From the NCBI GenBank assembly GCA_963971575.1, contig OZ020619.1, positions 434,001-498,000 of the forward strand: a DNA stretch of 64,000 bases. Direction: 5' to 3'. The DNA comes from Liopterus haemorrhoidalis (lineage: Eukaryota; Arthropoda; Insecta; Coleoptera; Dytiscidae). Below are positions 33,745-46,900 of this stretch, in pieces (within the stretch, counting starts at the first letter, position 1; each line of letters starts with the position of its first letter). The notes under the pieces are model-generated. The model saw nothing but the letters and a program-made list of their open reading frames with translations. It did not search any database and was not told the origin of the DNA. A program made the position numbers and the translations under genes.

Positions 33745-34042
33745 TAAGCGGTTCACTTTTGTAAGAACAAACTAAAAGGAAATTTTGATTTCAATAGTTT
33801 GCACCTTTGAAATTGTATGTTATGTTGGTATTAAATAATGTCACTTTTGTAAAATGTCGATCCATTTGACATATGTCATAATGAAAAATTATATTTTAAT
33901 TATAATGATCATAACCTTATCAACCTAAAGTCGGTTTTACAGCGTAAGGAATATTTTTAATTGACATTTAAAGTCAGTAATACACTATAAAAGTAACCAA
34001 AATAACCAAATCTAGTTTGTTCTTACAAAAGTGAACAGCTTA
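33745..34042 (+). mobile_element. MITE family B
   Basis: 298 bp, TA-flanked. Confidence 0.85.
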
Positions 34043-34362
34043 TAATACTTGACAGAAACATTTAGTTATTAAACTTATTTTCTGTCATGTACACATAGGC
34101 GTACATTATATTTTTATTGCCTTATACGAATTAATTATTAAATGAACACTATTTTTCTCTACACGCCAATGAGTTGATTACAAATATTAAGTTTCCAACA
34201 GATTTTCGTTGTTTCTCGGGTGAGTTCGGGCCAACGTAGTATTCTGATTGATTCTTTGTTAAATTGGGATTTTCTGCTGCGAATTAGAATACAGTTTTGA
34301 TATTTTAAAACCCATTAAGCATTATGTAACACTCAAGAATTAATGATCTCACTGTAAATTAC

Positions 34363-34650
34363 ATTTACTTTTGTAAGGACAAACCAGATCTGTGGTTATT
34401 TTGGTTATTTTTATAGTGTATTACTGACTATAGATGCCATCTAAAAAAATTGTTTACACTGTACAAGAGACTTCAGATTTGTTCATATGATCATTATAAT
34501 TAAAATACTATATTTCAATATAGCATATGTCAAATGGTTCGATATATTAATAAAATTTCATTCTGGAATACGACATATTATTTCAAAGGTGCAAACTATA
34601 AAAATCTAAATTTCCTCTTGGTTTTTTTTTACAAAAGTGAACACACTATA
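34363..34650 (-). mobile_element. MITE family B, diverged copy
   Basis: It keeps TTACTTTTGTAAGGACAAAC and ACAAAAGTGAACA ends with many substitutions between. Confidence 0.65.
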
Positions 34651-34717
34651 CAGTATTATCGAAAAAAAGGGCTTCTAGTAGGCCTTGAATTTTATTTTTA
34701 TAAATATTGTGTTGGTC

Positions 34718-35622
34718 AACATATATAAGGGAGGTATTGTGATCATACAGATTTTAACATTTCGAGATTTCGATGGATCTCCACGAATTGAGGTCCCTAC
34801 ATAATGTTTTGACTATTTTTAGCATGATGTCTGTCGGTCTGTCTGTCCGTCTGTCTGTCTGTCTGTCTGTCCGTCTACTGTCCGTCTGTCTGTGTACACG
34901 TGCAAATTCGGCTAAAAGGATTTTTATGAAACTTCATATTTAAGCTTCTGCCATCTATGGCACGAGTTGATCAACTTTTGGTAAAAATCGGTTGACTAGA
35001 AATGAGAGTTTACTCGTGTCGATTTTAAGATTTTTGCGAATATTTCACAACAAAAAAATATCTCGAAAAAATTTATTGAACAAAAGTTGCTATAAAAGCA
35101 ATAATTAATAACTTTTATTTGAGACGTTTTTTGATAAAACGAAAAATGTCGAATAATTTCTGTAAAATTTTTCGAAATTTTTTCCAAGTCTCAATTTTTT
35201 CACATTTATATGTAACGTTTCCATGGTCATGATAAATAATATCTCTGCTGCTATAAGATGTTCACTTTTGTAAGAACAAACTAAGAGGGAATTTTGTTTT
35301 CAATAGTTTGCACCTTTGAAGCTGTATGTCATGTTGGTATTAAAAAATGTCACTTTTTTAAAATGTCAATCCATTTGACATATCTCATAATGAAAAATTA
35401 TATCTTAATTATAATGATCATAACCTTATCAACCTAAAGTCGGTTTTACAGCGTAAGGAATATTTTTAATTGACATTTAAAGTCAGTAACACACCATAAA
35501 AGTAACCAAAATAACCAGATCTAGTTTGTTCTTATAAAAGTGAACAGCTTATAGAATGTAATTTATATAAGTACTTTATGATGGCGGTCGGTCCTGTGGT
35601 GGCCACAGCTGATTTTTATTTT
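34718..35622 (+). mobile_element. Element C, copy 2, interrupted by a MITE
   Basis: It runs from CAACATATATAAGGGAGGTA through TCTG repeats to GTGGCCACAGCTGAT. A family B MITE (35254-35551) interrupts the GCTGCTAGAATG block at its TA. Confidence 0.75.
35254..35551 (+). mobile_element. MITE family B nested in element C
   Basis: 298 bp; removing it with one TA restores the intact element C sequence seen at 36.78 kb, so the target duplication is TA. Confidence 0.9.
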
Positions 35623-36223
35623 TTATTCTTATAAACCAGCCATTAAACATTGGGTAATTCATCACAAACGTCATTAACCTTAGCCTTAAGAGAACTGAAC
35701 AGTTTTGTACAGACATTTTTTTTTTTGAAGAATCTCACAAAACCAAAGTGTTTTAAACTGAAGTGAATGTTGGAACTTGCCTCTTAATATTAGTGCAAAT
35801 ATAACGGGGTGCGTATATTTTGTGCCTTCACTTAATGTGACTTATTTCATTTGAAAAAAAAAAGAAAAAAAAATGAAAATGTAAAATGTTTATTTTTTAG
35901 TTTGTTAAACGCTGTAAAAGGCGAAGAATTGTAATATTTTTATTATTTAGATTAGTTTTTCATATACCTCATAATTCTCAATAGTATTAACATCACTTAG
36001 TGTTAAAAAAGGACCACAAAAAATAAATAGGGGGTAATTTTGAAACAATAAAATTATGGCCTTGACTTTAGAAAACAATTATATTTGGCCTATGACAATT
36101 TTTTGTAATTTTTTTCAGAAATGTATCGTTATTTGTAAATAATTATTTATATTAAATGCATTTTTGAAATAATCTGTTTTTTTTTTCAAAATTAGTGCCA
36201 TAATATTTAAGACTGTATTTCAA
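35623..36223. other. Intergenic, nothing recognised
   Basis: AT-rich with A and T runs; no gene or repeat assigned. Confidence 0.35.
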
Positions 36224-36227
36224 GGAT

Positions 36228-36846
36228 TTTTACCGACCGCCAACATATATAAGACAATTTTGACGTTTCGAGATTTCGATGGATCTCCACGAATTGAGGT
36301 CCCTACAAAACGTTTTGACTATTTTTAGCATGATGTCTGTCCGTCTGTTTGTCCGTCTGTCTGTCCGTCTGTCTGTCCGTCTGTCTGTGTACACGTGCAG
36401 AGCAAATTCGGCTGAAAGGATTTTTATGAAACTTCATATTTAAGCTTCTGCCATCAATGGCACGAGTTGATCAACTTTTGGTAAAAATCGGTTGACTAAA
36501 AATGGAAGTTTACTCGTGTCGATTTTAAGATTTTTGCGAATATTTCACAATAGAAAAATATCTCGAAAAAATTTATTAAACAAAAGTTGCTATAAAAGCA
36601 ATAACTAATAACTTTTATTTGAGACGTTTTTTGATAAAACGAAAAATTTCGAATAATTTCTGTAAAAATTTTCGAAATTTTTTTTGTTTCAATTTTTTCA
36701 TACTTATATGTAACGTTTCCATGGTCATGATAAATAATATCTCTGTTAGAAAATATTAGGTCAAGTTATTTCTACTCTGCTGCTAGAATGTAATTTATAT
36801 AAGTACTTTATGATGGCGGTCGGTCCTGTGGTGGCCACAGCTGATC
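36228..36846 (+). mobile_element. Element C, copy 3
   Basis: An uninterrupted copy from CCGCCAACATATATAAG to GTGGCCACAGCTGAT, with TCTG/TCCG repeats near 36335-36390. Confidence 0.75.
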
Positions 36847-36879
36847 TTTTAACATCAACGTCATATATAATTACAAAGA

Positions 36880-36932
36880 TGCAAACTATTGGAGTTAAAA
36901 TTTCCTCTTAGTTTGTTTTTACAAAAGTGAAA
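36880..36932 (-). mobile_element. MITE family B end fragment
   Basis: Only one end (TTAGTTTGTTTTTACAAAAG) remains. Confidence 0.5.
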
Positions 36933-37061
36933 ACAGTGTATTCGAAATTTTTGTTTTGAAAATAATGTTTGTTCATTAAATATATATATATTTTTTTTAC
37001 AAGAAGAATATTGTATTCTAATATTTAACTTACATAAGTCAAAAAATTAAAATATTAGTTA

Positions 37062-37475
37062 AAGTCTGTTCCAAACGGTCTGTTCCAGGCGGAACTAGAT
37101 TTTGCAATCTAGTTACTTTCATCGTTTAAATCATACTTTTCAGCCGTTTTGTTTAAGCTTTGTAAATCATACTTGCAACAAACATTTTTTGGTTAAGGTT
37201 AATATCATTTTAAAATGTCATTTTCTTTATATTTTGAGTTTTTGTGTCATTCTTAATACAAATATCCCATTTATTTATTTTTTTGTCTTTAAAATATGTA
37301 AGAAAATTAATTTAAGTTTGACATATGTCATTCGTTTCCATGGTTTCATTGTTGGAATTTTAATTTTTGACATTCTAACGTGAAAAATGAAATAACCCAA
37401 GCACGGTCCCTCTTCGTGACAACCTAAAAGAACGAAATTCCCACTTAGTTCTGCCTAACCGTTTGAAACAGACTA
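37062..37475 (+). mobile_element. MITE family A
   Basis: The left TIR is partly duplicated (GTCTGTTCCAAACGGTCTGT); otherwise it is the usual interior and right end. Confidence 0.8.
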
Positions 37476-37879
37476 CAACGATTATGAATTATTATTATTA
37501 TAGTCTAGTTTTACAATCTGAAAAAAATCGTGTTTTATAGATGGCTTCTGCAATTTTTTTGGCTTAATTATATTACATCGCGTCACCTTGAATTGCAGTC
37601 TTAATTTTGTTGAATATTTTTTTATTTCGAGCCTTTATTCCAGGGCCGTCTTGATCTAGTGGTTTTTGTAAGTTTTTTGACGAATTTTGAAAATAATTTG
37701 GTAGTTGAAATTGAAAATGTTAGTTAAATTAAGAAATTTTCTGTATATTAATCACATGTAAATAAATCATAACACAGTTTTTTGTATCAATCACATATCA
37801 CAAATGTTTAAATTAAAAATATTAGTATTTTCTATAAATATGTTTTTATTTTCTTCTACCCTTACAACCTCTCTTTACT

Positions 37880-38230
37880 GTATTTTCAGTTTTATAAACA
37901 CAAACAAAGAGGAATTTTTGAATTTGGAATCGTGTGTCATAAAGTCACTATATTATATAAAGTAGCGCAACGGCAGCCATGTTGGGGCTAAAAATGTCGC
38001 CAACACAAATGATATTCAGTGATTCCAACAATACAAAAATAAGAAACAAGTATTATCTGTCTCATTTTGTAATACGGAACTAACTGAAAAAGTTCATTTT
38101 TTATGTTGTATATTGACAATACATTTATAATATCATAGTATTGGTTCACACGGATACGCCAAAGTCTGTTTACCCCACAACAGTCACCAAAGTAACCAGA
38201 TCTAGTTTCGTATTACAAATTGAGACAGAT
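37880..38230. mobile_element. Diverged family B relative
   Basis: It keeps AACCAGATCTAGTTTCGTAT and related sub-terminal blocks but has altered ends. Confidence 0.4.
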
Positions 38231-38770
38231 TTTACTACCAATAATTTTATTTTAAACATTGTATTCACGATTTTTTTAATCAAAGATGCACTATAACAAA
38301 ATTGTGGTACAATTTCAATTATCTTTTTTTATTTTTAATTAATAAAATGGATATAATATATAAATTTAAATGAAACTTTACCTTAAATATTCAAACCGCT
38401 GACAAAGGAGGTTATTAAATTAGAGCGAGAAAAAGAGATGTGACAGCGCAGACGCAAACTTAAGTTTTAACAGACGCCGGGCACGACAGCTAGTTATTAA
38501 TTATTTCCAATCCTGTTAAGGCTCTTATGGCAACCTGTATAGATATTACTTAAGTCCCTGAATACAGATTAAAACAGCATCCGTTTTAATTAAGTCGAGG
38601 CGTTCGCTTTTGTGAAAAATCTCCACTCAAATCTTTATTTATTTATCATCTTCATGTGATCAAATTTAAAATAGCCGTTATAAAAATTGTCTTTGTTAAT
38701 TACATATGTTAAATTTTTTTATCAATTTTCTTTTAAATTAAGTGTATAAGACATTGCTGGGCCTGGATAT
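38231..38770. other. Intergenic, nothing recognised
   Basis: No supported feature. Confidence 0.3.
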
Positions 38771-39068
38771 TACAAAAATTCCAATCGCTGTTCGTATGTT
38801 GCGCACATCGGCAATATTTGGTACGTCACGGCGTCATTGTGTTATGGCTCCCAACGAAGGAGCACGCATTTTTTTGCGGTGAATATTTTTCCAAAAAGTA
38901 ATTGGAAAATAGTGCAAAAATAGTGAATTTTCAACTGAAGATGATAAATAAATAATTTAAAAGGGCACTGAAATAAAAATTTAAATTATATTATTGAGAA
39001 ATTCGAGGAAAATGTTGGAGTCCTTGAGCGTCTACTTGTTGCTTGGCTTCGGAAATAAACAAAAATAG
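38771..39068 (+). other. Possible upstream exon of the 39.4-40.5 kb relic
   Basis: This stretch is more GC-rich than its surroundings and ends at a good donor (AATAG/GTGAGT). In phase with the next exon it ends in TAG exactly at the junction, so if transcribed it would be untranslated or dead. Speculative. Confidence 0.25.
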
Positions 39069-39433
39069 GTGAGTATTCATTTATTTTAAAATATTAGGGC
39101 CTGAATATTGAAAAGTTTGATTCTTTATAGCATTTTTGGCTATTTTTTATGATATTTCTTTGTTATATTTTATTAATGTTTTGCGTCGCATAAATCGAGG
39201 TCATTAATTGGCACATTCTTGTAGGATTATAGAGATAAGGTCATTAGTGAAGTTAACATTGTAATATTCAGCTCAATAAATGCAGGTGTTTATTTAATAA
39301 TTTTAACTTGGAAATTTTAAAGATAAATAATGTATTGGACAAAATTATTGCAACAAATTTTATATATTTTTGTTTTTATTTAGTAAAACCGTGGATATAA
39401 TATATGTGTTTTTAATTTATAATTTATTTCCAG

Positions 39434-40473
39434 TCTCATTTTCTGGAAGTGATTTTAACGGAGATTGTACACGATATCGGCAAGTGTCCGGCCGGTTTCC
39501 GCCAACATATCGGACGCTCGGACCCAACTTACAATGCAGTTTTCAAAAGGAAGGATAATTTTCGGTAAGTTTTAAGATTTTTCAATTCAGTATTGTTATT
39601 CATTCAATTACAGTAGGAGCTCGGTTATGTGAACTAATATTATTCATGGCTACAAGGTACATTTTAATTTAATTTGATTTAAGAACAACTCCACGTTTCA
39701 ATATCCAGTACCGCCTTGTAAAATAAATTATTATTTTTTTTTTATGTATGGTATTTGTTTCAGGAGTAATTGGGCGCAAATTTCAGCGCCCAGTAAGGAG
39801 GCTTTTGCTGTCCCCAAGTGGAAACTGCGGAAACCATCTGCATGGTGGCATTCGGTGATAAATTAAAAATATTCTTGTCATGGGGTTGCTTTTTCTCTCG
39901 TGGAGTTTTGGGTCGCGGATGGAGTTGGTGCGGTAGAGGGACAGGTTGGGGTCGCGACCCGGGGCCTCTGGGCCTGGAGACCGGTGTTGGACTCGCATGC
40001 CCTGTGTCAGATCGTACTTTCCCACATTCAGAGCTGGTTCACTAACGTACCTGGGTTCTGGCTATCCATCAACCCTTCGGAGGAGCGCCCTTTTAAGGGA
40101 TTAACCCGAATAACCGGCATTATCGCCGCCAGTGGAAAGCTTTATTTCTGTCTGGCGCCGGAAGTGCTTGAACCCTTCCTCAACCATGTGCGGAACTCCC
40201 TCGTTGGGCGGGGGGGAGGATTGGAAACATAGTCACCAGCCTCTTTATATGACCAGAGGAAACGGTCGTCCTCATAACCTACCTATCAGCCCTTCCAGTT
40301 GGGCCGGAAGCATTCATTTGTTGCAGTTTTCCCCTGTTCTTCACACTACCTGTGCCGGTGACCTGGAAAGCTTGTCCGGCCTGGTTCTCTGGGTTCCGGA
40401 GTGTTCTCGGTTCTGCGATACCACCTGTCCCCCACCTCATCTCTTGTACCGTGACCACAAACTCCTCGTTTAG
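39434..40473 (+). pseudogene. Unrecognised spliced, GC-rich coding relic
   Basis: A first segment (39434-39564) after a TTTCCAG acceptor reads EIVHDIGKCPAGFRQH and ends at GTAAGT. The next starts at 39764 after TGTTTCAG and the phases match. That frame continues to a TAA (39864-39866), then stays open in the same frame for over 110 codons to 40232, with protein-like composition (FTNVPGFWLSINPSEE, GKLYFCLAPEVLEPFL). Near a poly-G run at 40211-40219 the open frame appears to shift and continues to 40473. One stop plus one frameshift suggests a decayed gene. GC content is unlike the neighbourhood. I do not recognise the family; host gene, transposon or viral origin are all open. A weak MADF-like pattern in the first segment is not enough for a call. 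Confidence 0.4.
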
Positions 40474-40692
40474 AGGCTAAGCAACCTTAAACGTGACAAG
40501 AATTAGTAATAATTCACCCTCGGTGGGATTTGAATGCACACCAGAAAGATTGTTTCCGTAGTCTCTATGACAACGGGAGGAAAGAATTCCAATACGGACA
40601 GAAGCAGATATCCGGATTGATGGAGTTCACAGAAAAGAATTCAGCCAAAATTTCCATACGTGATGATGCTGGATAAGAATTCTGTATATGTA

Positions 40693-40913
40693 CACCAGAA
40701 TAAAAGTGTATTAACTCGTAACAAATTTACAAAAGAGCAAATTGAACATCGTATCTTTAGTACCACACATGGATTTAATAATATTAATGCAATATTTCTA
40801 ATACCAAGCAAAATAGAAATAAAAAATTGCATTTGAAAGATGATACCATATGCCTTTAAAAAAATATATAATTTTATGAAAAATTATAGTGTTAATACAC
40901 TTTTATTCTGGGG
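40693..40913. mobile_element. MITE (~221 bp) with CAC(C)AGAATAAAAGTG ends
   Basis: Inverted ends CACCAGAATAAAAGTGTATT and CCCCAGAATAAAAGTGTATT bracket an AT-rich interior, with TA on each side (mariner-type). Confidence 0.7.
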
Positions 40914-41029
40914 TACATACAGGTATTTAAAGTAATGAAATATAATATTTTAGGGATATTATTTCAAATTTTAACTCAAAATATTTTCAGTTTGTTTTTA
41001 AATAAGATTTATCAAACATGGATATTTTT

Positions 41030-41760
41030 GATTTAATCGGAAAGTAATCAATACTGTCTAATTATTTTTAATTTGTTCCGAGACCATTCGATAAAGTCCA
41101 ATCTGTTTGGACATTTAATATTGGTCCAAAAAGTGAACAATAACCATTTTTTTTTAAAATTAAACAATAGTTTGGAAAAAAATCAATTTTATTTTTTAGA
41201 AACTAAGTATCAATTAATCAAACATATAGAAATTTAGGTACAATATTTATAGCAACGTTTGCTATTAGCGTTTTTTAATTAAAAACTTTTTAAAAATTTT
41301 TTGATAACTAGTTAAGTAAATTTTTAGCGTTCAGTAATGGTAGCTATTTGCATTATTTTAGCAATTTAAAATTAGTTTGAAAACTAATCAGTATTTTGTT
41401 TTTTGAAATTAAATACCAATTTAGAAACAATTTAAAAATATTAAATTTTTTAGAAATTTAGTTAGATACAATTTTTAGTGCTCAGCAAAAATAGTTATTT
41501 GCGCTTTTTTACAAATTTAAAATAAATTGGTAAACTAATCAACATTAATTTTTTTAATAATTTTTTATTTGTAAACTAATCAGTATTTTTTTTTATGAAA
41601 AGGTAATTTGGAAACTAATCATTAATAGCCAATCAATTTTTTTTTAATTTTAAATTATTTTGAAAACCAATCGATAACTTCTAAACTGTTCGGTTGTGTC
41701 CGATTTGTCTAGAAACTGATCTACGATGTCCATTTTTTTAAACATAAATGGACAATATAC
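41030..41760. repeat. Degenerate AT-rich repeats
   Basis: Recurrent, poorly conserved modules such as AAACTAATCA, AGTTATTTGCG and TTTTTAGAAA at irregular spacing suggest an old tandem array. Confidence 0.4.
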
Positions 41761-41854
41761 CTACTGATGCACTGACTAAATTTAAATTATTTCACGGCTT
41801 GCAATGTTTCATTTTTGATTGATTTTGTAAATTTTATTTAATTAACTCGAGGTA

Positions 41855-42185
41855 CAGTGTCTCCGTAAGACTGAGACTGGGATTCAGTTCCCGAACACCA
41901 CTGCGGAACTAACATTCCACACCCCTGTGCACTCAGCCCAGGGGTTGACTCAGCCCTCATTTCATAATTAAAATGAGTGTGCAAAAATAATAGGAGCACT
42001 AGTATCGCCAGATCGTTGGGGGATGTATTATTTGTTTATTATTTATTTAATTAATTGATAATTTAATATTTTAATTTAATATTTCAATATTGAACAGTAT
42101 AGTAGTTGAATAAATTTCCTGTGTAGGGCGTAAGGGCCCCATTTACCAGGTTTGGGCCCGCCTGGTAAATGTTTACAACTTACAT
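41855..42185. other. GC-richer patch, possible retroelement tail
   Basis: Contains GACTGGGATTCAGTTCCCG, CAGCCCAGGGGTTGACTCAG and the inverted pair TTTACCAGG..CCTGGTAAA. No family identified. Confidence 0.3.
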
Positions 42186-42229
42186 GGGAAATTATAAAAA
42201 TGAAATAAATAAATAAAAATTATTTGGGG

Positions 42230-42990
42230 TTGAATATTTGGACGAAAATATAGATGATCTTGAAACATTGTAAAGCAATGAAATTATTTTATTTGGACAG
42301 TAAATTTGTTAATAATTTTTTGAAAAAATTAAGATGAATTGACAAATTAAATTAATGATTTGGAAAAATAACTTATTTTGATAGTAAATTAGTTGGTAAA
42401 TTTTTTGTGAAATAAATGCATGTTATTGTTAGTTCACAAATTAAATTAATATATTTAAAAAAAAAATAAAATTAAATAGACAGTAATTTTGTTGATAAAT
42501 TTTTTGAAAAATAAAGTCTATTTATGATTTGTTTACAAATTTAAATATTTTGAAAATATATACATAATTATTTTGATATAAAATGAAAAATAAATTCAAG
42601 TTATGGTTAGTTGACAGATTTAATTAAAATATTTTCAAAAAATAAAATAATTTTGACAGTAAATTAGTTGGTAAATTATTTTAAAAATAAATTCAAATTA
42701 TGATTAGTTGGCAAATTAATTTAAAATATTTTCAAAAACAACGAAATTATTTTGAAAGTAAATTAATTGGTAATTTTTTTGAAAAACAAATTAAGTTAAA
42801 TTTTTTCGTAATAGAAAATTAATTAGACAGTAAATTAGTTGGTAAATTTTTTGAAAAATAAATTTAAGTTTTGTTTAATTGACAAATTAAATTAAAATAT
42901 TTTCAAAAAATAAAATAATTTTTATAGTAAATTAGATGGTAAATTTTTCGAAAAATATATTCAAGCTATGATTATTTGATAAATTAATCT
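42230..42990. repeat. Degenerate ~100 bp tandem repeat
   Basis: A GTAAATTAGTTGGTAAATTT block followed by TTGAAAAATAAA and GACAAATTAAATTAA recurs about seven times with many changes. Confidence 0.6.
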
Positions 42991-43329
42991 TACTTATTTT
43001 GTAAAATTAATAATTTGTAAAACACGATATTTAAAAGGAATCGTATATAAAAGAACAATATTTGTGAATATTTTGAGTTGGAATATTTGAAATCATCTCC
43101 CTTATTATTATAAGACTCCCTTATTATTGTATTGATTTGTATTCTGTATCATATTTTGTACAAATTATTGTTTATGTAAAAAATAAAACTGTGTTTGTTG
43201 GTGTGGATAGGCACTAAATAAAGATCGTAGAAAAAAAATATTGAGAAAGAATGAATGTGGAAAAATAAGTGGATGAAATAAAGAAAAAAAAAATCGAGTG
43301 AAAATAAGTGGAATTGAGTTGAATGTGGA

Positions 43330-43930
43330 GAAGAATGGTTGGAAGTGACTGGAAAATGAAAGACTTTGATGAATGTGGATAGGAATGAATGGAAGAATAT
43401 TGTTTATTTTCCCATGAATTCTTATCCAAATCTGAGATTGATTGTGGAATGGGAAACTGTGATGAACGTGGAAAGATATGTATGGAAGAATATAATTTTC
43501 CCATGCATTCCTATTCAAATCTGAGAATGATTGTAGAATGAGTAACTGCGGTGAATGTGGATAGAAATGCATGAAGAATATTATTTATTTTCCCATGCAT
43601 TCCTACCCGAACCAGAATAATTGTTTTACGAGAGACTGCGTTGAATGTGGAAAGAAATACATGGAAAAATATTCTTATTTTCCCATGCATTCCTACCCGA
43701 ACCAGAATAATTGTGGAACGAGAGACTGCGTTGAATGTGGAAAGAAATACATGGAAGAATATTATTTATTTTCCCATGCATTCGTACCCAAATCAGAATA
43801 ATTATGAAACGAGCGACCATTCAATATGGAACGAAATGCATGGAAGAATATTATTTTCCCATGCATTTCTATCAGAATAATTGTGAGAATGCGCTGAATA
43901 CGGAAAGAAATGCATGGATGATAGAATGAC
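43330..43930. repeat. ~90 bp tandem array (CCCATGCATTCC units)
   Basis: The motif TTTTCCCATGCATTCCTA recurs near 43410, 43498, 43591, 43681, 43772 and 43857, with GAATGTGGAAAGAAATRCAT between. Open frames through it reflect the repeat period, not a protein. The array abuts the left end of the large repeat block, and one diverged unit is found at the block's right end (50.86-50.90 kb) in inverted orientation. Confidence 0.85.
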
Positions 43931-46900
43931 CTTGAAATGAAAGACTGAACCCTTATTTCTTTGTTAACAACCTCTGTATTTACATTATTTTTAATAAATA
44001 AATATAAAATAAACAGCATTATTATTTCGATAAATACCCACCTAATCAATCCTCTCAGGGGTTGGTTTTTATCTTTCAGATGACGAGAAAGTAAAGAGTA
44101 AGTATTAATGTATATATTTAGTTGAGCAAAGGGAGTAGCCCTTGAGGTGGTGAGTATGTATATTATATATATATATAGTCGATTAACAATTTTTATTTAT
44201 CTTAAAAAAAATTCAGGGGGTTGAAATTAAGGGATGAAACTAAGGGATGGCATTGATGATGTGCTCTAGTGGCCCTATATGCCATTGCACTATCCCCATG
44301 TATCGGGGAACGTTTCAAGTCTAAAAAACACGTTTTCACGTAAAACTAAGAAACACGGTTTCACGTAAAAAAAAAAACGAATCATAAATGTGAGTGGGGG
44401 GGGCTTAAACACCGCAAAATATGTGGAGTCTTGGATTTGAGGAGAGTTATGAAAAGGGGGGTAAAAAACACGTTAAAAACCCCAAATTCTGAACCCCTGA
44501 GGCGCTACAGGGCATTTTTAATTTTTTTTCAACCCTTAAGAGTTATAGGCAAAGATACATAGGTACAGAAGGGTATAAGTACTCTACATCCACTATGGGA
44601 ACCCTGTAACCCTTCTAGTTTTCGAGATATTAAATAAATAAAATTCACTATTCCCCAAAACAACCCTTATTCACTGGCCATATAACGTCGATGGACAAAA
44701 ATTTGTTATCAGTAAATAAATGTTAAGGGTTGAAATTAGGGGATGAAACTTTTAAGCATATGTTTTAAGTGTTCTACTACACTTTCGTACCCCAATTTCA
44801 TCCACCTAGTTTTGTCGGATAGCTGGTAAATTTTTGTCTGTGAAAAACACGATTTTTTACATATTTCAAGGTATTTCAAAATTTGAATCTTAAATATGAG
44901 TGGGGGGGGGGGCTTAAACACCGCAAAATATGTGGAGTCTTGGATTTGAGCATGGTTATAAAAAGGGGGGTAAAAAACACGTTAAAAACCCCAAATTCTG
45001 AACCCCTGAGGCGCTACAGGGCATTTTTAATTTTTTTTCAACCCTTAAGAGTTACAGGATTGGTTTCGGATACATAGGCACAGAAGGGTATAAGTACTTT
45101 ATACGGAATGCTGAATACGGAAAGAAATGCATGGATGATAGAATGACCTTGAAATGAAAGACTGAACCCTTATTTCTTTGTTAACAACCTCTGTATTTAC
45201 ATTATTTTTAATAAATAAATATAAAATAAACAGCATTATTATTTCGATAAATACCCACCTAATAAATCCTCTCTGGGGTTGGTTTTTATCTTTCAGATGA
45301 CGAGAAAGTAAAGAGTAAGTATTAATGTATATATTTAGTTGAGCAAAGGGAGTAGCCCTTGAGGTGGTGAGTATGTATATTATATATATAGACTACGCGA
45401 GATGAAAGACTGAACCCTTATTTCTTTGTTAACAATCTTGCTTTTTGGCAGGTACCTATTTCAAGGTATAGGGTACCTACTACTGCAATGGGTGCTCTAC
45501 AACCCTTATAGATTCCGAGATATTATAAAAAATAAAATTTACTATGTCTCAAAACTCCCAGCATTTTACACCCTTAAACTGTCGAAAAACATTTTTTTTT
45601 TATCTTAAAATTTTTTTAGGGGGTTGAAATTGAGGGGTGAAATTAAGGGATGAAATTAAGGATGTGCTGTATTGGCCCTATATGCCATTGCACTATCCCC
45701 ATGTGTCAGGAGTAGCCTGGTTCGGCAAACGGCCCGAGCAGTTCCCATCAAAACGTTGTTTTTGCTGTAATTTTGAAAAAAATCTGGCTTGGTATTAGGA
45801 GACCAGCATTTTGAAGAGGTATTTAATGGTTTTTAGGGATTTTCTTGCGAACTATAAGGGCTAGGGCTTCCAGATTTGGAGGGACCCTTCGCTAGGTTCC
45901 ATTCTATAATCTATCAAAGTTTCAACCCTCTATCACGTAAGGGTGGAGAGATATTAGGTGTTTTTCATATCTTGCTACCCTTAAGAGTTAGAGGGTTGAT
46001 TTTTGGCAGGTACCTATATCAAAGTATAAGGTACCTACTACTGCCATGGGTGCCCTACAACCCTTATAGATTCCGAGATATTATAAAAAATAAAATTCAC
46101 TATGTTTCAAAACACCCAGCATTTTACACCCTTAAACCGTCGAATAACAATTTTTTTTTATCTTAAATTTTTTTTAGGGGGTTGAAATTGAGGGGTGAAA
46201 TTAAGGGATGAAATTAAGGATGTGCTGTATTGGCCCTATATGCCATTGCACTATCCCCATGTGTCAGGAGTAGCCTGGTTCGGCAAACGGCCCGAGCAGT
46301 TCCCATCAAAACGTTGTTTTTGCTGTAATTTTGAAAAAAATCTGGCTTGGTATTAGGCGACCAGCATTTTGAAGAGGTATTTAATGGTTTTTAGGGATTA
46401 TCTCGCGAACTATAAGGGCTAGGGCTTCCAGATTTGGAGGGACCCTTCGCTAGGTTCTATTCTATAATCTATCAAAGTTTCAACCCTCTATCACGTAAGG
46501 GTGGAGAGATATTAGGTGTTTTTCATATCTCGCTACCCTTAAGAGTTAGAGGGTTGATTTTTGGCAGGTACCTATATCAAAGTATAAGGTACCTACTACT
46601 GCCATGGGTGCCCTACAACCCTTATAGATTCCGAGATATTATAAAAAATAAAATTCACTATGTCTCAAAACACCCTGAATTTTACGCCCTTAAACCGTCG
46701 ATTAACAATTTTTATTTATCTTTAAAAAAATTCAGGGGGTTGAAATTAAGGGATGAAACTAAGGGATAGCATTGATGATGTGCTCTAGTGGCCCTATATG
46801 CCATTGCACTATCCCCATGTATCGGGGAACGTCTCATATCTAAAAACACGTTTTCACGTAAAACTAAGAAACACGGTTTCACGTAAAAACAAAACGAATC

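Noticed and set aside
43165..44049. Open frames on both strands of the ~90 bp array
   Set aside because: Open reading results from a period divisible by three and lack of stops in the unit; both strands are open and composition is not protein-like.
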